Below are positions 35,800-47,495 of a DNA stretch of 64,000 nucleotides, piece by piece. The notes beneath the pieces were generated by a model that saw only the letters and a list, made by a program, of their open reading frames with translations, was not told the DNA's origin and did no database searches. Within the stretch, counting starts at the first letter, position 1; the number at the start of each line of letters is the position of its first letter. Position numbers and translations under genes: made by a program. Source of the stretch: Monosporascus cannonballus (Eukaryota; Ascomycota; Sordariomycetes; Xylariales); the NCBI GenBank assembly GCA_004154925.1, contig QJNS01000141.1, positions 140,810 through 204,809 on the forward strand. The letters run 5' to 3'.

Positions 35800-37261
35800 C
35801 ACTAACTACCCTGATCAGCTATAAGACGATTGTATTGTATATCCTAGGATGTTAACTAGAGACGCACGTGCCACTAGGCGAACCTGGCATAGGCGTCCGT
35901 GGTAACTGACCTGTCAACTCGGATCCCGGAAGCAGGGATGGATTAGTGCATCGACCCTTAGCGCCGGGAAGGCCGTATTGTAAATCGGCAAATGCCCCTC
36001 GTCCCAAAACATGTGCCTTTGGAGGGCGCGCATCCTGTGCTTCGATCCCCGGGGAAGCCGATCCCAGTGACGTTTAAAGTTTTGTCCCTGGCGGGATCAG
36101 GTGCCCGCCCCAAGCCGTGGGCCACTTCCTGAACTCTATAAGGTGGGGTCGATACGCACTACTTACCTAGGTGGGGAGGGCGGACTGCCACCACTGATCT
36201 CGGGCATGCCACAAGTCTGGGCACGTCGGTCCCGTCATCATCCTTTGGATGGCCCCCTGGCATCAACAGATGGACAGTAGATGGAGGCTGGGGGAGACAT
36301 GATGTAGAGTTATAGAAACCGGTAACGTGGACAGAGGCAAAAGGGAGTTCTACCAACATGGAGACTCGGCGAGGCGAGAGGGTGGTGTGCCGAAAGTTTC
36401 TTGCTAGAGACCTCGAATTAGGGATTGTTTCGGCCCCCTATTCGGAACTCGGTTCTTATATTCAGAAGCCTGAGGTGGCCACAAAATAAGGTTTAAAGTT
36501 CACCGTATGCCAGGGCCGTCATACATCGACATCATGTGTACACTCGCTTTGGCCTTACATAAGACTGACCGTTGTTATCTTCTCACGACTATGCGAGCTC
36601 TGTAGCACAGCAAGGCCTTTCAGCAGAATATGAAATATTCACCGTAGTCAAAAGAACGTTACGATATCCCATTCATGTCGCATGACGTATCATATACGGT
36701 TTTTGGTGGTTGATGATTTCTTTCTCATAAAGCATCGTAGCTCCGTACTTTCCGTAATCCCAAAACAAAGCTGTCCTGTATGGGTGGCGAGGCCGCCAAA
36801 GCCTCCCAGGGGTATCATAGCCGGTTTCATTTTTTCTCCTATTCCCCCGGTTTCCTTGCCCTCCGTTTCCCCGGGTCCGCTGACCAGAGATCCGCTTCGC
36901 TCGCAAATCATAGCTACTCCCCCCTTAATACAAATCCCAAACGCCGGAGTTGATTCCGGACCCATGCTCTTCATGTCTCCCGATATAGGAGGACCTCCAC
37001 GGAAACTCTTCCTCGGGCCCTCTCGGGTTCTCCACGCGTATTATCGTTACAGGTTAGTTACGCCGGCTGCACTAGTCGATAATCGATGAGAGATGTCGAG
37101 TGTGTCTTCTAAGCGAATGAAAGAGTCAAAGTATCCTTCGCACAACATTCACTGCTACCTCGTTGCTGGTGATGGCGGGTAATACGGTGGATAGACCCAG
37201 GACTGTTGTGCCGCGTAGGTCGGAGTAAGCGGCACGACGCTGATTGGAGGGTATACAAATT

Positions 37262-38030
37262 CTACATGCCAGTTAGCGCCTCGGTTTCGGCGATCAAGTA
37301 ATGCGAAAGAGGTTTCCTTATACCGTTCTTGACGTCCTCGTATCCTCCCCTATTACTGACGGAAACCGTAGCGGGTGAACTGATGGAGCTCATGGCCGGT
37401 GTCAGGCTAGACCGATCCAGCATGGATGATGGCATGCTTGCCGCTGTCGTGACGTAGTTAGGCCCATAGTCGTCGGTATCCCGAGAGCACGGCCTAGAAA
37501 CGGTGGATGATACCGGGCACGACGCGCCTGTCTGCGGCCAAGCGTCACCCGAGTCGTTCATACATGAGTAATGCAGGCCTGCTGATCCGTGCGGGCCCTG
37601 ATATTCTGGCACAGACGGGATAGACGGGGGCGTCCGAGAGCATGTCCCTTGGAAAGCCGTCTGATACAGGGTGCCACTGCTGCTGCGATTCAAGCCGAAG
37701 GTTTCTCTCAGGCGACGAATCTCATCTTCCAGCGCTTTGTTCTTCATCAGCAGGTCCTGAATAAGGATTTCCCGGGTCTGTCCGCTTCGAAACTCCTCGA
37801 CCTGCCGCTCGAGGCTTTCTATGTGCTCCTTTGTGCGCTGCCGAATGGCTCGCTGGGCCTCCCGGTCGTTGGCTCGCTTCCGGGCGAGCTGTTGAGGAGA
37901 GAGCGTAGATACGCTTCTGGTGCCTGCGGTCCCACCCACGTCAGACCTAGTCCACCACACCGTGAGAACTCACGTGCCGCTTACCCTTCCGCTTGCCGCC
38001 TCTGCCTGTATCTGGCGGGGTTTTGTTCAT
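37262..38030 (-). CDS. bZIP transcription factor (fungal type)
   Basis: Exons 38030-37985 and 37923-37262 encode 235 residues. The first exon (MNKTPPDTGRGGKRK) is joined by a 61-bp intron with GTAAGC donor and CGCAG acceptor, and the phases fit. Starting instead at the ATG at 37960 would begin inside this intron. The basic region lies at residues 28-45 (LARKRANDREAQRAIRQR, with Asn34, Ala38, Gln39, Arg40 and Arg43 in the DNA-contacting pattern). It is followed by a leucine-zipper/coiled-coil from about 46 to 90 (Leu53, then hydrophobic heptads around ILIQDLLMKNKALEDEIRRL). The rest is Ser/Pro-rich with no domain and ends LIAETEALTGM. It is likely a nuclear DNA-binding regulator; targets are unknown. 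At 235 residues it is short for fungal bZIPs that carry a C-terminal DUF3425, which is not recognisable here. Confidence 0.88.
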
Positions 38031-40492
38031 GTTGGTAGTTGACTCTGGACTCGAGATGACCGACGAACTATTTGCTGACTGGATAATGAGAGGAGTAGTG
38101 TGGACCATAATTAATTGTGAGGTTATAGTGTTGGCATGTGTCAGCTGGGGAAGCTACATTGGAGTTGACTTGGCAAAGAGACTCCGGAACGCAATTGTAG
38201 CGCATTTGCCGAAAGGGGGCCGGATATGCTATATATTCCCTCGATATGATAAAATGCGGCCTTAAACCTGGTTTATTCATCCCATATCATCAGCAAGTCC
38301 AGATGATCATTTAACAGATGTCAGGGGCTTCCCTGCATTCTCCGGGGAACAGGGGACACATGCAGCAGGACATTGGTACTACTTGGTGAGATTTCCACCA
38401 CCACTAACGCGGCTATGTCTAGCTCTTTACTGCCCATCTCAACGGCGTGCAAGTAACTTGACGAAGGGCACACCATTTTGGTAGCGCCACAGTGCCTGTC
38501 TAGTTTCGTGAGATCGGCCAGACCTGACGAAAAGACCCACCTATGGACAGCATACGTAGTGACCCCATAGATTCCAGTGCGGAGGCGGCCCCTTCCCTCT
38601 GATTTGCGCACCAGCCGTCAACGCGTTCCCATGGTAGCAGCCTCGATTCGTTTGGCCCTTTTGCTAGTTCTAATCTATATTGGTCCGTCATGTGCAATGG
38701 CTCGCGGTCACTGAGGGCTGGTTGGGATGGTTGCTAAATAGACTTTGCGCTAGTGTTTAGAGAGATCAATGGAGACCCGTGGCCTCTGTATCTTGGCAAT
38801 TCACCCTTTTAGCCTTAGCTGTCTTATTCACGCCATGGCAAGATACGCAGTACTACAAAGAACGCAGTTTCCCTCCACTACGGGTGCTTTAGTTTCACGT
38901 AAATCCGTAGAGAAAACATAAAGTATTCGATGTTGCTGTAAAAGCATGCTGAGCCTTGCGTCACCCGTGCCTTGTCCCCGCTACATCCCCTCGGCATCGA
39001 GGTTATTCAGCCAATCTACAACTACTCATCAATGGCATATCATCGTTGAGACTCTTTTGATCTTTAGCCCAACAGCGAGATGGGTTAATGATGCTGTCGA
39101 ATTCGAGAATCCATATGTGCGCTATCCATGTCGGACAGGCTGACGGGTCCTTCGCCAGTTACCGAGATGTCTAATGGTACGGAGGTACGTGATGTACCAC
39201 CGATCACTCGAAACGGCCGAAGTGCAACTAGATGCGCCCTAGTCAAAGAATTCTCCGAGCTTATATACCGAGAAACAGGATTTAGGCGCCAAGAGATGCG
39301 TTGGCCGTAGAGGTATACGGCCATGCAGACAAAATGTTCGATATAAGTGTTATTAACAGAGGGGAGATTGCAGGGAGATGTTTGAAGGTAATCTGAAGGT
39401 AAGATTGATTACAATGCACCAAAGCATGGGGCTGTTTGTGTAACGTAGGTTTATGTAGTTGACGTCGGTTGAAGCCATTTATTACTTAATTTACGGGAAG
39501 GGGGGTGCCCTGTCAAAGAGTCGCATTGTAAGAGACTGAAGGCCGGAAGTATCTGCAGAGAACACGGGGGAAACAAAGCGGCATGGATGGAATGATGACA
39601 ATCAAGTGGTATACGATAGTTGAACCGTTTGTCATCTGATAATGAATGTACCTTCCGGGGCGGCCCTCTACGCCATCAACATACATGGTATTGGAATGAT
39701 TGTGTTCATGCCGGGTAATGCCATTGGGCCGAACTAGTTATGCATATACGGAACGCTCTTGTCTAGTGGCTGCAGGAGCATACAGTAAGTTGTCTGAGAC
39801 GTCTTAGGCGAATATCGTAAATCCCCTTGCCCGTACGCTGGTCGATGTTGTGCCATTGCAAATTGTTGGCTCTAATGGCAGAGTTCAGCGCTGAAAAAAC
39901 CAAGTACCAACCATAACGCCTTCTTCCCTCGCCTTCAATGCATAGATGTTAAAGCCTATTATGTGCATGCACGCGTGTACCTCGCTGGTCCCTCACTTCC
40001 AAGCTACATAGAGTTGGGACGATAATCTTAAACCTTAGTGCATAAGAATAGCTCGACTACGTCAAAAGTTGTAAGTGCTGCCCAATGTTTAGGAGTTCCG
40101 TCTGGTGGTCTAATGATGCTGCTCTGGTTAATATGGTTAATTAGGTAAAGTCAAACCTTGAACTTTAGTTGAAATACCCCTAAACGCACTATGTGGCTGG
40201 TTCCTGCGAGGCATCAGCCAAATCCAACTCTCCCGTCAGCCCTATCAAGCGCGACAGGGTCTGGAAGAGTCTGGCGCAGGTTGTTGAGAAGTATCAATTT
40301 CATTCCCCATTCCTTGGGGTATGCTTCCTGGCTTACCATAGGAAAGAGGTCAGGCTACCGTATCACGGATGCATTCAGTTTGATATCTGTTCACGCCGAT
40401 ATACATGTCTAGTCTTCCGACACTTGTTGATACTACTTCTCTACCCATTGAGGGTTCTGGCATCTCCCGAAACCAAGCGATAACAACTCTCC
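38031..40492. other. Intergenic: upstream of the bZIP gene, downstream of the pseudouridine synthase gene
   Basis: About 2.5 kb without a supported gene; short frames on both strands show no domain. It should include the bZIP promoter. Confidence 0.55.
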
Positions 40493-41944
40493 TTATGCGA
40501 TTTCAGGGTTGGAATCCTTGACAGCCTCGACGAGTTCATCCATTCCGCCAACCTGCGTCGGCCCAGCCTCACCGGACGGAGGAAGAGCCCACTCAGGAAG
40601 CGGGCTAACGTAGCTCCAACTACCCCCAGCATCTTCGTAGCGGAGACTATGTAGCCAGAGCGTGAGCTCATGGTCTCCCGGGTCGGTGTAAAGGGGAGTA
40701 TCGCAAACTGAGCAGAGCTCACCAGACATCTTTTCAGCTTTCTTTTTGTAATACTGATCAACCATCTCGTCGTAGTAGGCTACCGCATCCGCGACTTCTT
40801 CTTTACCCATCCGGTTGAGCCTAGTGATGATATCCTCATCGGTATTCTCGCTAGCTTCGGGGTCGTTGCATCCCAGCTTGATCCCCCAAACTCGCTGGTT
40901 GGCATAGATGGGATCGTTTTGAATGGGATACCCAAGATGCTGAAGGTGTACTCTGATCTGGTGAGTCCTTCCTGTCACCGGTAGACACCGCACAATGGAA
41001 TAGCCTTCTTTGCGCAGCCAGGGTTTGGCGTTCTCTTCCGCAAGGACCTCGGCTGTCCTGTCCGCTCCGTTCCCGGGGACCTGATCGGGTTGCCGCGGAG
41101 GATAGTACGCGAGCTTCTTGAATACTGTCTTGGCAGTCTTACCGTTCGCTCTAACCCTGTTCAAACCGAGCTTAGGTGATATTTGCAGTATAGGTTCATT
41201 GCACACAACCTCCCCATCAGGGAAGTCACCGATGACTCTTGCAATATACTCTTTCCGCACACTTCTTTGGGCAATTTGGGCGCTTAGGCGGTCTGCTGCC
41301 TTGGGGTGTTTAGCAATGAACATGATACCGCTAGTCAAGCGATCCAGTCTGTTGCATGGATAAGCGATCCAGTCAGGCCCCCTCTCTGCTTTCATAATCT
41401 CGACGACCGAGTTGAAATTGTACCGCCCGGCGGGATGAACAGGCATCCCGGAGGGCTTGGTAATAACAATAATGTCGTTATCCTCATGGAGAACCCTAAC
41501 CGGTTCGGCTGTGACGGGTGGCTCGTGACGGTGAATAGTATGGGACACAAGCTCGCCGTTCTTCAGGATGTGGTCCGGCGACGTTTGCTTCCCGTTGATG
41601 CAGATCTTACCCGTTTCCATGGCATCTTTGTAGTATGCTAAGGGGCGGTCTCTGAACTCGCTTTCGAATACGTCAATAAGCTTCCTCCCTCTCCAGCGCT
41701 CTTTCACCCAAGTGTTGTATGTGTAGTGGTAAGGAGCAACACGCCGTAAACCATCCTCAATGATATAGGGCCGTGGCCAAATATCACCGCAAGGTGTGAT
41801 CAATGCTGAGAGATCCTTCTTTTTTGCTTTCCAGCTGAGGTTTACTCCTTTCGGATCAATAACTGGGAGTTTCTCCATGTCATATTGAGGAGGAGAAGCT
41901 GGGGATGGTGCCGAAGGCGTCGCCGCCCCTGCGACTTGACTCAT
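40493..41944 (-). CDS. RluA-family tRNA pseudouridine synthase (Pus9/Rib2-like)
   Basis: A single exon encodes 483 residues from the ATG at 41944; the frame stays open for 12 more codons upstream but without an ATG. An S4-like RNA-binding segment lies at about residues 80-140 (VFESEFRDRPLAYYKDAMETG then ICINGK). The RluA catalytic domain follows (about 150-400): a PSGMPVHPAGRY block, catalytic Asp201 in NRLDRLTSGI, a RKEYIARV motif and the C-terminal GRTHQIRVHLQ...GYPIQND signature. The C-terminal extension (about 400-470) has a C-x2-C pair (GELCSVCDTPLY), possibly metal-binding. The yeast relatives modify U32 of tRNAs in cytosol (Rib2/Pus8) or mitochondria (Pus9); which of these applies is not decidable. 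The deaminase half of yeast Rib2 is absent. Confidence 0.9.
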   Translation of the reverse strand: MSQVAGAATPSAPSPASPPQYDMEKLPVIDPKGVNLSWKAKKKDLSALITPCGDIWPRPYIIEDGLRRVAPYHYTYNTWVKERWRGRKLIDVFESEFRDRPLAYYKDAMETGKICINGKQTSPDHILKNGELVSHTIHRHEPPVTAEPVRVLHEDNDIIVITKPSGMPVHPAGRYNFNSVVEIMKAERGPDWIAYPCNRLDRLTSGIMFIAKHPKAADRLSAQIAQRSVRKEYIARVIGDFPDGEVVCNEPILQISPKLGLNRVRANGKTAKTVFKKLAYYPPRQPDQVPGNGADRTAEVLAEENAKPWLRKEGYSIVRCLPVTGRTHQIRVHLQHLGYPIQNDPIYANQRVWGIKLGCNDPEASENTDEDIITRLNRMGKEEVADAVAYYDEMVDQYYKKKAEKMSGELCSVCDTPLYTDPGDHELTLWLHSLRYEDAGGSWSYVSPLPEWALPPSGEAGPTQVGGMDELVEAVKDSNPEIA

Positions 41945-43006
41945 GAGGGGCTGAAAAGTTCTCTGAGCCTGCGTCAGCAAGGCGGGAAGGCCAGATGAAG
42001 TTGCCAGTTTCAGCTCTCAGAATAAACCCGTTTTCTCTATTGAAGTCCGAAGAACAGGAGTATTCGAGCTATATGCCTTCAGAGCAATGCAATTTTGTAG
42101 GGTAACGGAGTATATCCCTTATCGTTAGGTAGGTAGTGTGCACGAAAATATTGCGCTCGCGCCTGTACTTATGATGGAAATGAATAAGTGCATATGAACA
42201 AGTGCATATGGCTAAGTGCATATGAATAAGTGCATGAGGGCATGTAGATAGATACCAAGGTACATACATATATCCTAGGTGGTAGTAAAGGGTGGAATAC
42301 AGTACCTACGCAGGAGTATTTTCTGTTAGTTCCCTCCACTAGGTCCTGTGCGTCGATGTTCCGTTATGCTTAACACTATCGGGAACTGCTTAAAGTCGGT
42401 CTAGAAACAAGTCATTTATGTGCATGCCATAAAATTTCTCTCTCATCTGCTACGAGTTTGAGCACAGCAGTAATTGGCAAGTGCAATTCTGGTCCGTGCT
42501 GCTATAAAACGGGGTGTTTAAATCCAATCAAATTATTGGAAGCCGTTATGTAATGGAACGGACATCCATTTCAGGTTAGCGCTGTACCCGCTCTGGTTAC
42601 TGCTGTGCTCAATTCGCAGCCGAGGAGACAGGATTCTACGGTTTAACCTCCCGTGGCAACAACTGGGCCTGTGGAGGCACCTAACAGAAAGTACTCCTTG
42701 ATGCTGTATTTCCTTGTCCCGGAATGCTCCTATGCATGGACCACATGGCTGGAATTCCCCAACCCCTGGAGGCTGAAGCTGTGAACTTCCTGTCGGGATC
42801 TGGATACCCTTTTGTAGCCAGCGTCTACTGTGGTAACGAATCGATCAACTCCAATCACAACAATAAACGTCCCCAGCTCTATGAATTCTACTTACCTACT
42901 CTTGTGGTTATTCGTTCGGACACTCAGAGCGCACTATCTCCGAATAAGACCACAGGACGCAGCAAGACAGGCGCTATAGCTTCGTAACGCAGCCCTCACT
43001 CCAAAT
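41945..43006. other. Divergent promoter region between the pseudouridine synthase and thioesterase genes
   Basis: About 1.1 kb, containing a 4 x 14-bp tandem repeat (42183-42238). An 87-codon plus frame at 42724-42987 has no recognisable feature and is not called. Confidence 0.6.
42183..42238. repeat. Four tandem 14-bp repeats in a divergent promoter
   Basis: Units follow AATAAGTGCATATG, with AAC or GCT replacing the first bases in the inner copies; the fourth ends GAG. They lie 239 bp upstream of the pseudouridine synthase ATG. Confidence 0.9.
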
Positions 43007-43601
43007 ATGCCACCGCCATCCACATCGCTTAAGGCGCGGACAAGGAAAGATTATCCATATATGCTTGAGTATCGTACGCGATGGTGAGTCCCATCGGTCA
43101 CCCAGACAGACGTATTCAGTTCATCGTGTGATCTCATTTACCTCCAGGGCAGACAATGACATGTACGATCACATGAATAACTCGGTGTACAATCTCCTGT
43201 ATGTCAGGCCATATGACTTTTCCCCTAGTTGAAGCGCGAACTCATTATGCGACAGTTTCGACTCTGTCATTAACGCTTACCTGATTGAGCATTGTGGCCT
43301 TCATCCTCCTTCCTCGTCGGAGCACCCGCTAATGGCTCATACCCACTGTGATTACTTTTCAGCCATTTCATACCCAAAGGTGGCCGAGTTAGGCTTGCGC
43401 GTCAACAGGCTGGGCAGGTCCAGTGTGACCTACGAGGTTGCGCTATTCGAGAAAGGTGTTGAAGCAGTGAAAGCTGTTGGCGAGTTCGTACATGTGTTTA
43501 TCAACCGCGCAACTCAGAGACCGAAAGTGGATGGGATGAATAGCCAGCTAAGAGAAGGGCTCGAACGCCTGCTCGTTCAGTACGATTCTAGCAAACTATG
43601 A
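43007..43601 (+). CDS. 4HBT-type acyl-CoA thioesterase (hot-dog fold)
   Basis: Three exons (43007-43083, 43148-43198, 43256-43601) encode 157 residues; the 51-bp middle exon supplies the active-site region. The spliced N-terminus reads YRTRWADNDMYDHMNN, the classical 4-hydroxybenzoyl-CoA thioesterase motif in which an aspartate (Asp28/Asp30) and the following H-x-N-N form the catalytic surface. Later landmarks are THCDYFSAI and LGLRVNRLGRSSVTYEV, both typical of the fungal family. No targeting peptide is seen. It probably hydrolyses an acyl-CoA in cytosol; the substrate is unknown. Its stop codon lies 51 bp from that of the convergent oxidoreductase gene. Confidence 0.88.
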
Positions 43602-43652
43602 GGCATAAATTTCGCATTGCACAGTCAAGCATACAACACTGATGATCTGTCT

Positions 43653-44888
43653 CTATTGGAACTCGAGCTTTTGCCGCGATCCACCCTGTTCTCCGCTCTT
43701 CAACATCTTCTCCAGCAGCTCAAGGTCGGCCAGGGCCTGTTCGGGGGACTGTTCTAGATTCGGTTTCCCAGTCGCTACCGCTTCAGCCCATGCTTGCAAC
43801 TCGCTCTCCACCCCACTGCTTCTCCCAAAGATCTTCTCCTCGGTCGTGGCGCTGTCGCCAATGCCCTGGACCGTGACAACCTTTGAGCCTTCCGCCTTGA
43901 CCACACCCTGCTCACAGGCGATATGGAATTCAAAAGCCTGCATGAGAGTTCCGACGGAAGTGATATATGAGCCTACCGCGCCGGACTTTGTTTTCATGAT
44001 GGCGTTAATGGAATCCACCGGTGCTAGATTGCTTGATACCAAGGAGGTTTCTGCGGCCAAGCTCTCCACGGCGTTCTCCTCACCTAGCAGCTTTCGTAAG
44101 GCTGCCGTAAAATGTACGCCGCCGTCGAGGAGAAACCCGCCCTGATATTCAGGCTTCCTTCGCCAAGCTGTCTGGTAGTACTTGTTACTCTGCGCCATCA
44201 TTGAATTCATCCTCACGACGAAGCCGGTCACCTTACCAAGTCTCTTGACCTCCTCAGCGCCGTACTTCCAGCCTTCGATGAAGCGGTAGTTCTCTGCAAT
44301 AGATAGGGTCGCCTCGGTCTCAGCCGAGACCTTCTTATAGTAGTCAATGAGTTTCAGAGCACTAGCCACATCCGGCGCGATCGGCTTTTCAGCCAAGACA
44401 TGTTTACCAGCAGCTAGGGCCTAACAATTCGTCAGAGGACATATCCAATACCAGACGGTGAGTCCTACTTACCTTCTCGATGAACTTCGGCTGGTCCACA
44501 ATTGGCAGTGCAATGATCAAGCCCTGGATGTCTGACCGCTTCAGAATGTCATCGTAGGAATTCCCCTCACCCGAGTCGCCTGAGTATAGCCCTATCGATG
44601 AAGAGTAGTCACCTGGTACGAGCTTGGCTGCATCTTGCGCAGACCTCAGCGAGCGTGACCAGATGGCCTTAATGGCTAGATGACGACAGCTTAACACCCC
44701 AGGCTGTTGGTCGAGAGTTAGCGGTGGGTGCGAAAGGACAGTCAAGGCTCAAAACGGAAAACATATCATGTGAAACCTCCCAGGATAAGAAGCTCCAAGG
44801 CTGGATTAGAGCTTAGACGAAACCTTACCAGGTGTTGCTCCTTCACGAAGATGCCGCTCCCGATGATCGCGATGCCGATTTGTGCCAT
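43653..44888 (-). CDS. Gfo/Idh/MocA-family NAD(P)-dependent oxidoreductase
   Basis: Exons 44888-44829, 44703-44473 and 44420-43653 encode 352 residues, with all three exons ending on codon boundaries. The Rossmann nucleotide-binding loop is in the tiny first exon (IGIAIIGSGIFVKEQHL, residues 4-20). The family signature AEKP is at 107-110 after exon 3 begins. The C-terminal Gfo/Idh/MocA half follows, with GGFLLDGGVHF as the His-containing catalytic-region landmark. Related fungal proteins include sugar or trans-dihydrodiol-type dehydrogenases, but the substrate cannot be assigned. There is no signal peptide. The gene is tail to tail with the thioesterase; overlapping 3' UTRs are likely. Confidence 0.88.
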
Positions 44889-45900
44889 CTTCACAGTGAC
44901 TTCGGATCGAGCAGTGAGATCTTGGCTTCAAAGAAACCTTCTTTCCCCGGTATCGAATTTTGCGAACGAAGACCGAGTGTAGGTACAGCAGATCCTGGAC
45001 CGGGCGAACTTTGACGCAACGTTCCGCAGTTGGGTCGCAGGCCCTGTCGATATCTAGGTAATGCGCGTTTCTCTACCAAGTACCTTAACCCCTCTCGGTG
45101 GATCGTCCCCCACTTCGGAGACGCTCCATGCCGTCATGGGAGCGGGACGATATATTTCGGTTGTAGAATCCTAGACCAGTAACTTCGTAGCATACAATAG
45201 ATACAACATCTGCGAACCAGTGTTCGCCCATCATCTGCGGCGGGCCCTGCAGTTGTACATTGAACTGCATTTGGCAATCCACTCGGGATGGCCCGCGATT
45301 ATCGGAAAATTTCGACTGCCCCACCCTACAAGATATCATCTCTTATCGTGCGATACCGTATCGGCAATACCTTGATGGTGTTGAGGTTATCACCGGAAGA
45401 ATCCCGACACTGACCCTGAGGAACAACGGGGAACGGAGAGATAGAACCTGTATACGAATACCCTAAAGCTAAGGATGAACTGTGTTTTCGAGCGAACAGA
45501 ATCCCTTAAACCTGCCTCTGCACCTACCAGTATGCAGCGGTTGGCGCTTATCTGGCTGGACATTTAACTCGCACGTGCTGAAACTATATGTTACCAAAAC
45601 TCTTAACGAGGAGCCTTCATATTGCACCACACTCAGACAGAACCCGCGACCATTGGAAATGCTACGCGCTGAAACGCCCTTGTCTACGACAATTATAATT
45701 TTACGTCTACTCGGCGGTACTCTCCCTTTGCAGTGCGTTGAAATGTATATTATCATCGCAAGGGGGGATGTGTAGCTGTGAACTGAGTATCATAATTCCA
45801 ACCAAAACTCCGCTACCCGTCCGTAACCAACCCTGGCCCCTCGCTTAAAATCATACCGGTATCGCTAAGTAATGTCAAAGTGTAAGTTGTTCTAGGGAAT
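44889..45900. other. Intergenic: upstream of the oxidoreductase, downstream of the DOMON-b561 gene
   Basis: About 1 kb; short frames on both strands have no recognisable features. Nothing else was seen. Confidence 0.55.
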
Positions 45901-47495
45901 CTATACGATTTCCCTCGTATTCTGTTGGGGCCCCATATCAGGTTTCGGTGGGTAAGAGCCCGCGGCTGGCATGCCTCCACTAGGTCCGTTATACTCAACA
46001 GTCGTAGCCGTGACTGTATACGCCTCAGTAGCCCCTGGCCGGCGCCAGGGCTCCAAGTCGTAGCCACCACCCTCGGATGAGCCCTCCTTATTCTTGCCGT
46101 ATTTCTTCTGCAGTAATCTCTTCGTCACGAGGACGAGTACGATGACGGGGAAGACGAACAATGCGATGCCCATCAGCACGTAGTTGTTCTCCGGCGATCC
46201 AGCTAAAGTGAACCCCCTATAACGGAGATGAGCAAGACTACCCCGTAACACGGGGACGGTAAGGAAAACTCACGTGAATCCGTTGGCGACGCCCAAGATG
46301 ATGGCAAGACGCCCTAGCCAGACGTGGATGGGGGCCATCTTTGTGGTTTGCTGCGTCTTCTTGTACACGCGATGGTGCATGAACCCGAGGGCGAACTGGA
46401 TGATGACGAAGACGAGCACCAGGATTCCGATCACCTGGTGCGCTGTGTTGAAATTCTTGGACTGCGGAATGTGCCTTGTTAATCCCTGTGTCCTGTCCGT
46501 CGATCTAGTATCTCGAGACTCACCCTATTATAGACACCGCTGATTTTAATTCCGAGTCCAAACCCGATAAAGACCAGGAACAGAGCGATGGTCTGGTTGA
46601 TGGCATGCCAGCGGACCCAGTTGCCGAGTCGAAGAATCAGGATGCCGAACGGATATATCCCAGCAAAGCAGAACACCATGACGATAGCATGCAACATGGC
46701 CCATTTGTGCTTGTATTGGAACACGGACGTCTCCAGCAAGGTACCAATTGATTCGCTCTCCAGCGACGCCTCAATGGTAGGAACACCCCCAGGGCCAGTC
46801 GCGTTTACCATATCCATGGTGAAAGTGCCGTAATTATAATGCATGCGCAGGGAGTACTCCACATCATCAGTGTCAATCTCGCCGACCTCTCCCGTAGCAT
46901 ACAGCATGTGCTGTGCTTTGCTTTCGACGTCAACTCTGCCATTCGACCAGGAGCGGCAGTTGGAGCACCGCCCGTTATAGACGAGGGTGCTGCCATTCAC
47001 GAGCCCCGTCCCGGGCAGCGCTTCCACTTCGATGTCGGGCGAATAGACCGGTTCGGAATGGCCGTCCGAAATCCGAGGCGACAGAGTAACGTTTTCCCCG
47101 GACGACGACGCATATATCATCAGCATCAGCGATCCGGCCATCGTGTCCGAGCCGAGCCCGATTGCGCCCCAGCTGACGCTGACGGGCATCTGGATGGAGA
47201 AGTAGAGATCTTGTGAGGAATTGCTGGGGACATTGAGCGCGAACGCCAGGTCTCGGACTGGCGAGAAGAAGACTGCCGCCGCCGTCTTGTTTGGCGTCGT
47301 GTCTGTGCTTTGAGCATACAGTCGGTTTATGCAGAGCGATGCTGACCACGGTCAGCTATTGCTTGACCCGCTCGAGCTTATCGAGACATAACATAACAAT
47401 TCACGAAGGATAGACAATGAGGAGAGTGCAAAAATAAGGTCCAACTTACTGACGGCTGCGACCATCGCAAGCCGGACACGGTTGAAGTCCACCAT
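45901..47495 (-). CDS. DOMON (CDH-type cytochrome) plus cytochrome b561 membrane protein
   Basis: Exons 47495-47450, 47341-46524, 46461-46274 and 46216-45901 encode 455 residues. Exon 1 and the start of exon 2 form a signal peptide ending about residue 25 (VTSLCINRLYA|QST). Residues about 30-205 are a cellobiose-dehydrogenase-type heme-b cytochrome/DOMON domain (SWGAIGLGSDTMAGSLML; a C-x2-C-x2-W motif at 141-147). Five membrane segments follow (from about 229 on). Histidines in HKWAMLH, RWHAINQ, NTAHQ and PIHVW are candidates for the two b561 hemes. The cytoplasmic tail is Gly/Pro-rich. The arrangement suggests transmembrane electron transfer, for example ferric or other extracellular reduction; the acceptor is unknown. 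Introns fall between membrane segments. Confidence 0.88.

Larger units (their letters stand above)
28640..37261. other. Gene desert of balanced base composition
   Basis: No frame here carries a recognisable domain, and nearly all frames are under 110 codons; the longest (145 codons, 34483-34920) begins at a non-ATG codon and lacks features. Composition is near even, unlike the RIP block. Distinct structures are a GAAA microsatellite (28711-28750), nested inverted repeats (31531-31575), a diverged 60-bp direct repeat (31918/32210) and a 9-bp perfect hairpin (35776-35799). Confidence 0.6.
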
